Source: Lentimicrobium sp.
GTDB lineage: Bacteria; Bacteroidota; Bacteroidia; Bacteroidales; Lentimicrobiaceae
Assembly: GCA_023957275.1 (NCBI GenBank)
Contig: JAMLHF010000025.1
Span: forward strand, 1 to 57,369
Direction: 5' to 3'
Length of the DNA stretch: 57,369 nucleotides
Each line of letters opens with the position of its first letter. Positions within the stretch are counted from its first letter, which is position 1. The translations under genes and the position numbers were made by a program. Positions 42,520 through 52,265 of the stretch are shown one piece after another. Below the pieces are notes generated by a model. The model saw only the letters and a program-made list of their open reading frames with translations, did not search any database and was not told the DNA's origin.

Positions 42520-43839
42520 TCAACGTTCAATCCTGCTTTCAGGTTTCTTTTTCCTGTCGATGAATCGTTTTACAAAACTCCAGTCCTCTTTCCCAAACCT
42601 GAATATCTCTTTCACCGGCATTCCGCTGATTCGTGAGAATACGAAAAGGTAGATCACGGAAGCCAGGGTATAACTCACATTGGTGGCCATCACGGCTCCG
42701 TTGGCGCCATAGCCGGGAATCCAAAGATAGTTGAGCACGACATTTACCAGCAGGGCGGGGGCAAAGGCTTTCAAGGCGGCATCGGGTCGTCCGGCACCGG
42801 CCAGCTGACCACTCAGCACACGGAATGCGATAATCATGATGATGCCGGGCATAATGGTCTGCATCACCCTTACACTGGGCAGGTATTCCGTACCAAAAAT
42901 CAGTGGAACCAGCAGGGGCGAAAACAATACAATTGCGGCCGAGATTATAATTCCGGCGATCAGTGAGATCCTCAGCAGCCTTGCGGTACTTTGGTTCAGC
43001 ATATTCTTATCGGTGGCGTTGGCGCTGCGGCTCATCACTACCACCCCGATGGCCAGCGGTATCTGCCACAGCATTTCGGCTACTGAAACCCCGAGTGAGT
43101 AGATTCCCACTTCACGCGGCACGGAAAGCACCTTGAGCAACACCACGTCAATGCGGTAATTAAACTGTATCGTAAGAAAAGAGAGGGCATAAACCACGCC
43201 TGTTCCGAGCATTTTAAGGATCAGGGGATTTTTAACCGAGAGCCGGGTTTTAAACCGGCGCAGCAACATGGATATGGCCAGCAGGGCAACGACGGTGTTA
43301 CCCATAAGCAGGGAGGCTACAGCCCCGAACAGCCCGAGTTTCAGAAAATAAACCATGGCGACAGCCAGCAGCAGCGTGAAAAGACCGGTCAGCCAGTTCA
43401 TCATATTGGCTTTGGGGATTTCCTCTTTGCCCAGAAAAACACCACCGGCATAAATGGTCGTCAGCCGCATGGGTATGGTGGTCAGGGCCATGGCCAGCAG
43501 GGCAGGTGTATAGCCTTTGGTGCCGATCAGTGCATATGCAGCGGCACTGAAAATCACGCCAAGTGCCGAGGTGAAAATAAGTATGGTAAGCATGGCCGAA
43601 ACAAGGTTGTTTTCATCTTCGCGGCCTGAGCCGATCAGAAATACCGTGGTCGGACGTATGCCCATCTGGAAAAAACTCACCACCAGCGTCGGGACAACAA
43701 TCAGGGCGGTATAAAGTCCGTAGCCTTCGGTACCCAGCAGGCGCGAAAGCAAAATCACCAGCCCGAAGTTGGTCAGCAGGGTAAACACATTGCTGCCAAG
43801 TACTCCGGCAATATCCTGAAAATATGATCTTTTTGGCAA
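42520..43839 (-). CDS. Polysaccharide flippase-like membrane protein (MOP superfamily)
   Basis: Integral membrane protein of 439 residues with about 12 to 14 helices, matching Wzx/MATE-like oligosaccharide flippases (N-terminal VLGSNVFTLLTNFGLVILLSR, then LLGTEGYGLYTALIV). It probably moves a lipid-linked sugar across the inner membrane. The start is a TTG at 43839: a -7 box on the minus strand at 43875-43868 puts the transcript start near 43861, and no ATG lies in frame between. No glycan genes lie directly beside it. Confidence 0.85.
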   Translation of the reverse strand: MPKRSYFQDIAGVLGSNVFTLLTNFGLVILLSRLLGTEGYGLYTALIVVPTLVVSFFQMGIRPTTVFLIGSGREDENNLVSAMLTILIFTSALGVIFSAAAYALIGTKGYTPALLAMALTTIPMRLTTIYAGGVFLGKEEIPKANMMNWLTGLFTLLLAVAMVYFLKLGLFGAVASLLMGNTVVALLAISMLLRRFKTRLSVKNPLILKMLGTGVVYALSFLTIQFNYRIDVVLLKVLSVPREVGIYSLGVSVAEMLWQIPLAIGVVVMSRSANATDKNMLNQSTARLLRISLIAGIIISAAIVLFSPLLVPLIFGTEYLPSVRVMQTIMPGIIMIIAFRVLSGQLAGAGRPDAALKAFAPALLVNVVLNYLWIPGYGANGAVMATNVSYTLASVIYLFVFSRISGMPVKEIFRFGKEDWSFVKRFIDRKKKPESRIER

Positions 43840-43867
43840 GAGGTTCTCTGATGTGATTAGTCTGATG

Positions 43868-43875
43868 CAAATGTA
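43868..43875 (-). promoter_or_regulatory. -7 promoter box for the flippase gene
   Basis: Reads TACATTTG on the minus strand, 29 bases before the TTG start. It lies in the 51-base gap after rsmA and supports the TTG start. Confidence 0.45.
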
Positions 43876-43890
43876 GGGAAATAGAATGGC

Positions 43891-44670
43891 TCAGCTTGCC
43901 TTCTGTTGAATTACCCGGCCGGTAATATAGATAAACTCCTCTATACCCAATTGCTCCGCTCTTTTGGTAAACAATTGATCCAGACGTTCATCAGGTGCGA
44001 ATTTAAAGGACTTCAATCCGTTCTTCAGGGTTTTGCGCCTTTGGTTAAAAGCGGTTTTCACTACGTTCACAAACAGTTTTTCATCACACCCCAGTGCGTT
44101 TACCTGGTTTCTTCTCAACCGGATGACCGCCGATTTTACTTTTGGAGGCGGGTGAAACACATGCTCACTCACGGTAAACAGGTATTCAATATCATACCAT
44201 GCCTGAAGCAGCACACTGATAATACCGTAAGTTTTGCTTCCGGGAGGAGCTGCAATCCGTTCGGCCACTTCTTTCTGAAACATCCCCACCACTTCGGGAA
44301 TCTGATTCCGGTAATCCAATACCCTGAAGAGTATTTGTGAAGAGATATTGTAGGGAAAATTGCCGATGACCGAAAACGGGCCTTCGAAAAGCTGATCAAC
44401 CTGTATCCTGAGGAAATCGCCCTCAATAAAGTTGTCAGCCGCTTCAGGAAATGTTTTTTTCAGATAAGGAACAGCATCCCGGTCCACATCAATGGCCAGG
44501 AATTTATTAACGGGAAGTTCAAGCAGGTATTTGGTGAGCACACCGGTGCCGGGGCCGATTTCAAGCAATGCGTCGCAGGGCAGACTGAGGCTGTCCGTAA
44601 TTTTTCGGGCAATGTTTTCATCTTTCAGAAAATGCTGCCCCAGGTGTTTCTTTGCCCTTACAGGTTCCAT
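43891..44670 (-). CDS. rsmA: 16S rRNA dimethyladenosine transferase RsmA
   Basis: Methyltransferase of 259 residues that dimethylates two adjacent adenines near the 3' end of 16S rRNA (KsgA). Motifs: AKKHLGQHFLKDENI at the N-terminus, LEIGPGTGVLT for SAM binding, and IGNFPYNISSQIL, the NxPY-type catalytic motif. The C-terminal all-helical part is normal (FNQRRKTLKN). The ATG abuts copy 2 of the dispersed repeat, with no normal leader. Confidence 0.96.
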   Translation of the reverse strand: MEPVRAKKHLGQHFLKDENIARKITDSLSLPCDALLEIGPGTGVLTKYLLELPVNKFLAIDVDRDAVPYLKKTFPEAADNFIEGDFLRIQVDQLFEGPFSVIGNFPYNISSQILFRVLDYRNQIPEVVGMFQKEVAERIAAPPGSKTYGIISVLLQAWYDIEYLFTVSEHVFHPPPKVKSAVIRLRRNQVNALGCDEKLFVNVVKTAFNQRRKTLKNGLKSFKFAPDERLDQLFTKRAEQLGIEEFIYITGRVIQQKAS

Positions 44671-44775
44671 GGAATTTGGGATTTCTGATTTTCGATTTCT
44701 GATTTCGCTTGTCTCGGGAGACGGCGATAGCCGGATAACGAGAGATTTCGGATTTCGGATTGGCGATTGCGGATT
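44671..44775 (-). repeat. Dispersed ~100-bp repeat, copy 2, abutting the rsmA start
   Basis: Reverse complement of the repeat at 33123-33220, with 62 bases (44687-44748) identical. The repeat reaches the base next to the rsmA ATG (44670), so in the rsmA direction it has the same order as copy 1 has towards the GT2 gene. It carries the same G/C-rich block with flanking GATTTC-type units. Confidence 0.9.
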
Positions 44776-44924
44776 TCTGATTGTTGATTTCGGGATTTGG
44801 ATTAGAGAAGATTAGAAATTAGTAATTGATTTCTTAGTTAACCGCAACCATGAATTGCCGGAGCACAATCCGCAATCTGCAACCCACAACCGAACGAAGT
44901 GAGTTCACCGAAGGTAATCCGCAA
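44776..44924. repeat. Low-complexity tract between rsmA and the TPR gene
   Basis: Continues copy 2 with degenerate units of the GATTTC and AATCCGCAATC kind. Positions about 44893-44927 partly match 33100-33134 in direct orientation (AACGAAG, then GTAATCCGCAATC against GTAAATCCGCAATCC). No coding or RNA feature seen. Confidence 0.5.
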
Positions 44925-46751
44925 TCAATTCACCATATCTCCCCTGAGCAACCTGAACCGCTTCCGTGCCTCCACGCTGAAAACGCTGCCGGGGTATTTT
45001 ACCAGCATTTCCTGATAGGCGGCCATGGCTTTGGTGTTATCTTTCATTTGCTCTTCGTACAGCAGGCCAAGGCGGAACTGTGCATCGTCGCCCTGTATGC
45101 CTTCGCCGTATTCGCTGATAACCCTTAAATAAAGGGCTTCAGCCTCCTGAAAATTTCCCTGCTTCAGGTTTATTTCAGCTTTTTTCATCAGCGCTTCATC
45201 GGTGATGAGGTGCCCCGGCCAGGCCTGCAGCAGGGAATCGAGCACCGCAATGGCCGCATCGGGCTGATTGCGGTAGAGCAGCAGATCGGCCCTTGCGTAA
45301 GTGCCAAGCTGAACGGTGGAACTGTCCATATCAATATTGTCGCTTATAATGAGCGACATGGCCATGGCGTCGTTGGCGATCAGTTTTGAGGTGGCGGCCT
45401 TCAGCACGTCGAGTTGTGCCCTTGCCCAATTGAACTCTCCTATGTAAAATGAAAGTTTCGCGTTCCGGAAACGGGCTTCATGTCCGATCGGTTCATTTTT
45501 AAAGGCTTTATCCACCTGCGAATAGAGCAGGGTTGCTTCCCAGGGATCTCCGGTAAACAGCATGATATCCGCCAGTTCGAGTTTGCATTCTGCCTGCAGT
45601 AATTTGTTGTTGTTTGTCAGGGAAATCAGCTCATCGAGCAACTGAATGGCTCCTTCGGTGTTGTCGAGGTAGAATGCCTGCAGGTGCGCCAGGTTGCGCA
45701 TCAGGGGGAATGAGAGGGGGTTGCGGTTGGCTTCATCCAGTGTTTTTACGTACCGCTGCTCAAGATTCTTTAATGCCGGAAGGCTGAGCGGGTAGGTGCG
45801 GATAAGTTGCTCGTAATCCGCCCTGAGCAGTTCCACCTTCGATTGTACCACCAGGCCTATATCGCTGGAGCGGTCAATCACATACTGATAAGCTTCAGCG
45901 CCGGTTTTGTAGTTCCCGTTATTCACACTTAGTCCGCCCAGGGCAAATACACGGCTGCCGTTTTCATCAAGCCGGCGGTCGAGGGCCCTGGCCTGAATCA
46001 GCGCAGTTTCAAAGTCCTTCAGTTGTATGCTCAGCCAGAGCATCATTTCCGACATCATCACATCATCCGGATTGCTTTGCACTTTCCTGAGCAAGGCCGT
46101 TCTGAATGCCTCTGACTTCAATCCTTCCGGATCGTTATTGAGGGAGTTTTGCAACCGGGCCTGCACCTGATTCTGGAATTCAGGATTGGTTTCGAGTAGT
46201 CCCAGATATTCTTCGGCCATTTTGTCGAAATTGCCTGAAATCTCATACAGGTTCGACAATTCGAAGCCAAAGGTGTACTGTGGTGCCAGCATCTGCCTCC
46301 CTTTCAGGTAGGTGCGGATGGCGTAATCATTTTCGCGCCTCGAGATAAATGAGTTGGCCAGTTCTGCCACCTTGCGCTGCTCGGCAGGCAGGTCTTTGAT
46401 GGCCTGTTCGAAAATTTTGGCGGCCTTATTGCCCTGGTTGGTGCGCAGCAGCAGGTAACCCTGATCCACCACATAGCGGGCATCATCGGGAAAGCGCCTC
46501 GCCTGCTTTTTTACAATTTTCTCAGCCTGGTCAAAATCGTTGAGTTCCAGTAAGCTCTGAATCAGGTAAGTGTAGTTGAAAAGGTTGGGTTTTTCGCCGA
46601 AAAGCCGGTCGAAAAGGGCGGCCGCCTTATCAAACTCCTTGTTGTTGTAATACATCAGCCCAAGTTGCTCATCGGTTACCGCCTGTGCTGATACCGGAAT
46701 CCTGAAAAGGACCAGACTGACGATGCACAGAAGGATGAAGAGCTTTTTCAT
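44925..46751 (-). CDS. Exported tetratricopeptide repeat protein
   Basis: Protein of 608 residues with a signal peptide (about 1-22, ending VSAQA) and many TPR-like helical hairpins over the whole length, for example YNNKEFDKAAALFDRLF and FQEAEALYLRVISEYG near the end, where the last units (GDDAQFRLGLLYEEQMKDN) are of the YbgF/Tol-Pal kind. No enzyme motif is present. It lies after serS on the same strand behind a likely terminator. Periplasmic scaffold is the best guess; Bacteroidota have many such proteins of unknown role. Confidence 0.8.
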   Translation of the reverse strand: MKKLFILLCIVSLVLFRIPVSAQAVTDEQLGLMYYNNKEFDKAAALFDRLFGEKPNLFNYTYLIQSLLELNDFDQAEKIVKKQARRFPDDARYVVDQGYLLLRTNQGNKAAKIFEQAIKDLPAEQRKVAELANSFISRRENDYAIRTYLKGRQMLAPQYTFGFELSNLYEISGNFDKMAEEYLGLLETNPEFQNQVQARLQNSLNNDPEGLKSEAFRTALLRKVQSNPDDVMMSEMMLWLSIQLKDFETALIQARALDRRLDENGSRVFALGGLSVNNGNYKTGAEAYQYVIDRSSDIGLVVQSKVELLRADYEQLIRTYPLSLPALKNLEQRYVKTLDEANRNPLSFPLMRNLAHLQAFYLDNTEGAIQLLDELISLTNNNKLLQAECKLELADIMLFTGDPWEATLLYSQVDKAFKNEPIGHEARFRNAKLSFYIGEFNWARAQLDVLKAATSKLIANDAMAMSLIISDNIDMDSSTVQLGTYARADLLLYRNQPDAAIAVLDSLLQAWPGHLITDEALMKKAEINLKQGNFQEAEALYLRVISEYGEGIQGDDAQFRLGLLYEEQMKDNTKAMAAYQEMLVKYPGSVFSVEARKRFRLLRGDMVN

Positions 46752-46804
46752 AATACAGCAAATGTTGTCTCTTGCCGTTTCAGGCTATATTGAGAACGGT
46801 AAAA

Positions 46805-46826
46805 GCGGGCAAATGTTTTACCCGCC
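46805..46826 (-). terminator. Intrinsic terminator after serS
   Basis: On the minus strand, GCGGGT and GCCCGC arms (six pairs with one G-U) enclose a 9-base loop and are followed by TTTT. It lies in the 96-base gap after serS and before the TPR gene. Confidence 0.5.
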
Positions 46827-46847
46827 TCCGGTTACGGTAACCATTGA

Positions 46848-48119
46848 TTAACGGATGGTGTCGTATCCCGTGTATTTTGCCAGTGCTGACGGGATGCGGA
46901 TTCCTTCCGGGCTCTGGTTGTTTTCGAGCAGCGCAGCCACAATGCGGGGCAGGGCGAGCGCGCTGCCATTGAGGGTATGGCACAATCGGGTTTTCCCGTT
47001 TTCATCCTTAAACCTCAGTTTCATGCGGTTGGCCTGGAATGACTCGAAATTGGAAACGGAACTCACTTCAAGCCAGCGTTGTTGTGCAGCCGAGTAAACT
47101 TCAAAATCATACGTCAGGGAAGAGGTAAAGCTCATATCGCCGCCGCATAGCTTCAGTATCCGGAAAGGCAGTTCCAGTTTGCGGAGCAGGCCGGCGACGT
47201 AGCTGCGCATTTCCTCAAGCGTTTCATAAGATTTTTCGGGGTGCTGAATCTGTACGATCTCCACCTTGTCGAACTGGTGCAGGCGGTTCAGGCCACGCAC
47301 ATCCTTTCCATAAGAACCGGCTTCGCGACGGAAGCAATTGGAATAGGCTACATTTTTCACCGGGAAGTCGCTGCCCTTCAGGATCACATCACGGTAGATG
47401 TTGGTGACGGGTACTTCGGCAGTAGGAATAAGGTATAGCTTGTCGAGGTCGCAGAAGTACATCTGTCCGTCTTTATCGGGCAGCTGGCCGGTGCCATATC
47501 CCGAAGCCTCGTTCACAACCAGCGGGGGCTGGATTTCATAGTATCCGGCTTCAATGGCGTTGTCGAGGAAAAAGTTAATCAGCGCACGCTGCAACCGGGC
47601 GCCCTGCCCTTTGTAAAAGGGAAATCCGGCTCCGGTTACCTTGTTGCCCAGCTCAAAGTCTATGATGTCGTATTTCGAAGCAAGGTCCCAGTGAGGGATG
47701 GCACCTTCATATAACGCAGGTATTTCGCCTTCGCTGTGCACGATTTCGTTGTCTTCGGCACTTTTACCACGGGGTACTGAGGGGTGGGGAACATTCGGCA
47801 GTTGCACCAACAAGTTGTTCTGCTCCTGAAGCAGTCCGTCGAATTTTTCCTGAAGCTCTTTGGCCAGTACTTTTAACGTTGCGGTACGAGCCTTCAGGTC
47901 GCTTGCTTCAGCGGCTTTGCCCGATTTAAAAAGGTCTCCGATCTGCCGGGCCAGGGCATTGGATTCGGCCAGGTTGTCGTCCAGTTCTTTCTGGGCTTCA
48001 CGCCGGCGAACATCAATTTCAAGAATCTGTTTCAGGATGCCTTCGGCATCAATGTTTTTGATGGACAGTCTCGCTGCAGCTTCAGCGGTATTTTCGCGGA
48101 TATAATTCAGTTCAAGCAT
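46848..48119 (-). CDS. serS: Seryl-tRNA synthetase
   Basis: Class II aminoacyl-tRNA synthetase of 423 residues that charges tRNA-Ser. N-terminal coiled-coil arm (about 28-105) is present; motif 2 is FRREAGSYGKDVRGLNRLHQF and motif 3 is TLNGSALALPRIVAALLENNQ. Full length. The leader before it contains a -7 box and a short tandem repeat. Confidence 0.97.
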   Translation of the reverse strand: MLELNYIRENTAEAAARLSIKNIDAEGILKQILEIDVRRREAQKELDDNLAESNALARQIGDLFKSGKAAEASDLKARTATLKVLAKELQEKFDGLLQEQNNLLVQLPNVPHPSVPRGKSAEDNEIVHSEGEIPALYEGAIPHWDLASKYDIIDFELGNKVTGAGFPFYKGQGARLQRALINFFLDNAIEAGYYEIQPPLVVNEASGYGTGQLPDKDGQMYFCDLDKLYLIPTAEVPVTNIYRDVILKGSDFPVKNVAYSNCFRREAGSYGKDVRGLNRLHQFDKVEIVQIQHPEKSYETLEEMRSYVAGLLRKLELPFRILKLCGGDMSFTSSLTYDFEVYSAAQQRWLEVSSVSNFESFQANRMKLRFKDENGKTRLCHTLNGSALALPRIVAALLENNQSPEGIRIPSALAKYTGYDTIR

Positions 48120-48140
48120 GGTTTGGATTTAAAACGGGTG

Positions 48141-48148
48141 CAAAGGTA
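48141..48148 (-). promoter_or_regulatory. -7 promoter box for serS
   Basis: Reads TACCTTTG on the minus strand, 22 bases before the serS ATG. No clear -33 element. Confidence 0.45.
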
Positions 48149-48170
48149 ATGAGAAAATGAGTTAATGTGA

Positions 48171-48202
48171 TGATGTGATGATTTGTTGATTTGCTGATTT
48201 GA
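48171..48202. repeat. 8-bp tandem repeat upstream of serS
   Basis: Four tandem 8-mers of the form TGATTTGN (first copy TGATGTGA). It lies between the menE end and the serS promoter. I see nothing else in 48203-48327. Confidence 0.7.
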
Positions 48203-48327
48203 GAATGAGGGAATTGGTAATTTGTTGAGGTGGAAATCTGTGGTTGCAGACTATGTAGATCTGGTTCGAGCTTTTGGAATCCGGCAAGTTCCGGGAGGGC
48301 GAGGCAGGACCGTGTAGCTTTGAGGCA

Positions 48328-49428
48328 TTAAAGGCAAAGCAGATGCCTGCATAATTTAAGGGTTTCCTTCCGGTTGATTTTTCCGCTTTCCGTTTCTGAA
48401 AAGGCCGGGACTGTAATAATGCGAAGGGGCGTTTCATCGTGGCTCAGTGCCGCAGCGATGCTCTTTTGCAGCAGCTGAAGATACTCTCCGGGTATTTCAG
48501 CGGATTCGATCAGCAGTACCGGCGCCTCCCCGTATTTTTCATGGGGCAGACCGGCTATGAAAAACCGTTGTATAATAAACGGGAACAGCTTTTTCTCGAT
48601 GGATTCGGGCATCAGCTTTTTCCCTCCGCGGTTGATGATGTTGTCGTACCTGCCCAGCCATCTGAAGCGGTTGTTGTCTTCAGTTTCAACGAGGTCGTTG
48701 GTGGTGATTGTCTGCTCGCTGATCCTCGGGGCATCAATCACCAGGCATTCCCTTGCGTCAGTCATGATGACGATTCCCGGAAGGGTTGTGTAGTAATCAC
48801 TCCGTTCAGGTCCGTTGAGGCGGCGCAGGGCGATGTGACTGATGGTTTCCGTCATACCATAGGTTGCGTAAAGGGCGTTGGGCAGTTCCCTGAGCTGTGC
48901 TTCAAGCTGCGGGCTGATTTCTCCGCCCCCGATGATGACCGTTCCTATCGTCAGGAATGTTTCCCTGCTTTCTTCATCATTCAGACAGTTGTACACCTGG
49001 GCGGGTACCATTGCCGCAAAATCAGCCCGGAACTTTTTCCCGGCACCTTTCAGCGGATTGCCCGACGGTGGTAGCGTGATGAGGTTCATTTCCGCTACCA
49101 TCGAACGCACCACCATCATCATCCCGGCAATGGTTCTGCATGAAAGACAAAGCAATGCCTGATGGGCTGATTTAAGGTTCAGCGCTTTTATCGTGGCTTC
49201 GGCCGATGCCGTCATGGCATGTTTATTCAGCCGTATGGCTTTGGCAGGGCCCGTTGAACCGGATGTAAAAGCAGTGATGCTTTCATCCCCGGAAGTCCAC
49301 TGTTGCAAAAATTCTCCCAATTCTTTTTCCCATTGCACTGATGAAGCGCACAGCCGTTCAGCCCAGGTTTTAAGCGATTTTCCGCAGTACACCCGGCCAT
49401 TGAAGGAGAGACGGTCGGGAATTTTCAT
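48328..49428 (-). CDS. menE: o-Succinylbenzoate-CoA ligase
   Basis: ANL-family enzyme of about 366 residues that forms o-succinylbenzoyl-CoA in menaquinone synthesis. A3 loop: TAFTSGSTGPAKAIRL; then YATYGMTETISHIALR; RWLGRYDNIINRGGKKL; and C-terminal lysine in ESGKINRKE. Shorter than most acyl-CoA ligases (about 450 or more), as is usual for Bacteroidota MenE. The ATG at 49428 overlaps the menC stop by 4 bases and fits the family better than upstream starts that would lie inside menC. Last gene of the men operon. Confidence 0.92.
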   Translation of the reverse strand: MKIPDRLSFNGRVYCGKSLKTWAERLCASSVQWEKELGEFLQQWTSGDESITAFTSGSTGPAKAIRLNKHAMTASAEATIKALNLKSAHQALLCLSCRTIAGMMMVVRSMVAEMNLITLPPSGNPLKGAGKKFRADFAAMVPAQVYNCLNDEESRETFLTIGTVIIGGGEISPQLEAQLRELPNALYATYGMTETISHIALRRLNGPERSDYYTTLPGIVIMTDARECLVIDAPRISEQTITTNDLVETEDNNRFRWLGRYDNIINRGGKKLMPESIEKKLFPFIIQRFFIAGLPHEKYGEAPVLLIESAEIPGEYLQLLQKSIAAALSHDETPLRIITVPAFSETESGKINRKETLKLCRHLLCL

Positions 49429-50501
49429 GAACCTGCAGTATGAGGATTGTACAATCCGGCGAAAGTAAGGTCCCATGGTTTTCCGGGCAGGTAATGAAGC
49501 ACACCGTTTGCTGCTTCCAGCGGGCCCGGGATGTTGTTGGCGTATAACGAACCGGTACCCAGCCCCTGCGGCAGGTCGTTGCCGAGGGTGGCTGTCCATT
49601 GGGCGATGGCGTTCAGGCCGATATTGGACTCCAGGGCGGAGGTAATCCACCAGCCGATACCTTCCCCGGTTGCAAGGTCAATCCACTCACGGCAGGCATC
49701 AAAACCGCCCAGCAGGGAAGGTTTCAGAATAATGTACCGTGGTTTGATCTGCTCCAGCAGTTTTTTTTTGTCACTTCCGGAGATGTTGATCAGCTCTTCA
49801 TCCAGGGCCACCGGGATGGGTGAAGTACGGCAGATTTCCGCCATGATGCCTGGCTTGCCCTGTTTTATTGGCTGCTCAATACTGTGAATGGCAAAGTCCG
49901 ACAAGCGTTTCAGCTTTTCAGCCGCTTCTTCCGCTGAAAAAGCGCCGTTCGCGTCAAGCCGTATCGTTATCCGATCTTCACCGAAGCGTTTTCTGATGCC
50001 GGCGATCAGCTTCAGTTCGGTCTCAAAGTCAATGGCGCCTACTTTGATTTTGATCACCCTGTAGCCTGCGGCCAGTTTTTCTTCTACCTGCTGAAGCATA
50101 AAGTTTTCATCCCCCATCCAGATCAGCCCGTTGATATTGATGGGCTTTTCGCCTGAAGTGAATGCACTTTCGAACAGTATTCTTTTTCCTCCGCCCGTAA
50201 GGTCGAAGAGGGCGGTTTCCAGCGCAAAACGGATGGAAGGCCAGCTTTCCAGTCCGGAGGCATTCACTGTAGATGATTGATTGATTTCCTCGCAAAGACC
50301 GGCAATTCTTTCTTCAAAACCGGGTCTGTCGTCAGGACTCAGGCCGGGGATTACTCCGCACTCCCCGATTCCGGTTGTTTCGGGGTTCAGGGTGTCGCGG
50401 AGCAGTAAAAAATAGCTGTCGCGGTGGTGCAGCACGCCCCGGGAGGTGCCTGCCGGTTGCCTGAAGATCAGTGTGTGTTTGTGGAATGAGGCGCTGAGCA
50501 T
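49425..50501 (-). CDS. menC: o-Succinylbenzoate synthase
   Basis: Enolase-superfamily dehydratase of 358 residues that makes o-succinylbenzoate. Catalytic lysine in VIKIKVGAID, metal ligands in RLDANGAFS, HSIEQPI and ALDEELI, and the second lysine in IILKPSLLGG. Full length. It begins 2 bases after menA and overlaps menE. Confidence 0.92.
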   Translation of the reverse strand: MLSASFHKHTLIFRQPAGTSRGVLHHRDSYFLLLRDTLNPETTGIGECGVIPGLSPDDRPGFEERIAGLCEEINQSSTVNASGLESWPSIRFALETALFDLTGGGKRILFESAFTSGEKPININGLIWMGDENFMLQQVEEKLAAGYRVIKIKVGAIDFETELKLIAGIRKRFGEDRITIRLDANGAFSAEEAAEKLKRLSDFAIHSIEQPIKQGKPGIMAEICRTSPIPVALDEELINISGSDKKKLLEQIKPRYIILKPSLLGGFDACREWIDLATGEGIGWWITSALESNIGLNAIAQWTATLGNDLPQGLGTGSLYANNIPGPLEAANGVLHYLPGKPWDLTFAGLYNPHTAGS

Positions 50502-50503
50502 GG

Positions 50504-51412
50504 TTAAATCAGGATGCTGAAACCGAAAATAATCACTGTGGCAAAGGTTGCCAGAGCAAGCCGCTTCAGTTGGGGATCCAGTTCGGCGGGGATCTTATTG
50601 CGGAAAACAATGGCAAGATGCCGGGTAAAGAAAAGGGCCATCAGCAGGAAAAGAAACTGCAGCGGATGGTGGAAGTTCAGGATGGTCCAGAGGGTCAGGG
50701 CGGCAAGCGCTCCCAGTACCAGGGAGGCATGGTAATACCTGGCCCAGCGGCTGCCCATGATGACAACCAATGTGCGTTTCCCCGAAAGGGCATCCCCTTT
50801 TACGTCGCGCATATTATTGAGATTAAGTACAGCGGTGCTGAGTAATCCCAACGCTGCAGCCGGCAGCCACAGCGCTGCATTTATCCCGTGGGTGTGCAGG
50901 TAATAGGTTCCGATGACACCGGTAAGACCGAAAAAGATAAAAACGAACAGGTCGCCAAGACCTATGTATCCATAGGGCTTTGAGCCGGCGGTGTACATAA
51001 TTGCTGCAGCCACCGCGGTAATCCCCAGGCCGAGAAAAGCCAGCCATCCGCCCGAAAACCTAAAGCCGATGCCTGAACCGATCAGCAGAATTCCCGATAT
51101 CAATGCCAGGGTTGCGGTGGTGATCACGGCTGCTTTCATCTCCCTGAGTGAAATCGCCCCGCTCTGCACTGTCCTTGCCGGACCAACCCTTTCGGGATTG
51201 TCGGCGCCGTTCACCGAGTCACCGTAATCGTTGGCCAGGTTGCTGAGTATCTGAAGGAATAGGGTAGTCAGCAGGGCCAGCGAAAAAACTGCCCACCTGA
51301 AAATGCCATCATGCCAGGCAACGAAACTCCCCATCAGCGAACTGGAGAACGCCAGGGGAAGTGTCCGGGGGCGGGCAGCGTGTACCCATGCCTTGTATTT
51401 TTCTTTTGTCAT
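50504..51412 (-). CDS. menA: 1,4-Dihydroxy-2-naphthoate polyprenyltransferase
   Basis: UbiA-family membrane prenyltransferase of about 302 residues with about nine helices; it attaches the isoprenoid tail to give demethylmenaquinone. First Asp-rich motif NDYGDSVNGADNPERVGP, second NNMRDVKGDALSGKRT. The ATG at 51412 (MTKEKYKAWVHAARPRTLPLA) is the family start; the frame extends 60 codons into menB and is not coding there. Confidence 0.95.
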   Translation of the reverse strand: MTKEKYKAWVHAARPRTLPLAFSSSLMGSFVAWHDGIFRWAVFSLALLTTLFLQILSNLANDYGDSVNGADNPERVGPARTVQSGAISLREMKAAVITTATLALISGILLIGSGIGFRFSGGWLAFLGLGITAVAAAIMYTAGSKPYGYIGLGDLFVFIFFGLTGVIGTYYLHTHGINAALWLPAAALGLLSTAVLNLNNMRDVKGDALSGKRTLVVIMGSRWARYYHASLVLGALAALTLWTILNFHHPLQFLFLLMALFFTRHLAIVFRNKIPAELDPQLKRLALATFATVIIFGFSILI

Positions 51413-51443
51413 AATTTGGCTTAAGCCTTTCAATGCCCTGACA

Positions 51444-52265
51444 TCAGGGGAATTTGGGAAATTTCTGAAAATCGGGTTCCCGCTTTTCAAGGAAGGCGCG
51501 TTTTCCTTCCTGCGCTTCTTCGGTGAGGTAATAAAGCAGGGTGGCATTGCCGGCCAGCTCCTGTAACCCCGCCTGGCCATCCAGTTCGGCATTCATGGCC
51601 AGCTTGAGCATGCGCAGCGCCAGCGGGCTGCGTTTCATCATGGTCTTGCACCAGTCAACCACTTCATCTTCCAGCTGATCAAAGGGTACCACCTTGTTCA
51701 CCAGGCCCATCTCGAGCGCTTCCTGTGCCGAATACTGCCGGCAGAGGAACCATATTTCGCGGGCCTTTTTCTGCCCCACGATGCGGGCCAGGTAAGATGA
51801 TCCGAAGCCGCCGTCGAAGCTGCCGACCTTTGGGCCTGTTTGCCCGAAAATGGCGTTATCGGAGGCAATGCTCAGGTCGCACACCACGTGCAGCACATGC
51901 CCTCCGCCTATCGCGTAGCCATTCACCATGGCCACCACGGGTTTGGGCAGGGAGCGGATCAGCTTCTGCAAATCCAGCACATTCAGGCGGGGAATGCCAT
52001 CCTTACCGATGTAACCCCCGTGACCCTTGATATTCTGGTCGCCTCCGCTGCAAAAGGCCTTGTCGCCTTCCCCGGTGATCACTACCACACCTACGTTGTC
52101 GGCTTCACGGCAATAATGCATGGCGTCGATCATCTCTTTGATGGTGTCCGGCGTAAAGGCGTTGCGGTAACGCGGCCGGTTGATGGTAATGCGGGCGATG
52201 CCTTCAAAAAAATCAAATCTGATCTCTTCGTACTCTTTTATAGTTGTCCAGTTTCTTTTGGTCAT
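51444..52265 (-). CDS. menB: 1,4-Dihydroxy-2-naphthoyl-CoA synthase
   Basis: Crotonase-family ring-closing enzyme of 273 residues. [36 protein letters not shown] and [20 protein letters not shown] are the MenB signatures, and the bicarbonate-type Gly-Asp region is kept. The start overlaps the menD stop by 4 bases. Confidence 0.96.
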   Translation of the reverse strand: MTKRNWTTIKEYEEIRFDFFEGIARITINRPRYRNAFTPDTIKEMIDAMHYCREADNVGVVVITGEGDKAFCSGGDQNIKGHGGYIGKDGIPRLNVLDLQKLIRSLPKPVVAMVNGYAIGGGHVLHVVCDLSIASDNAIFGQTGPKVGSFDGGFGSSYLARIVGQKKAREIWFLCRQYSAQEALEMGLVNKVVPFDQLEDEVVDWCKTMMKRSPLALRMLKLAMNAELDGQAGLQELAGNATLLYYLTEEAQEGKRAFLEKREPDFQKFPKFP

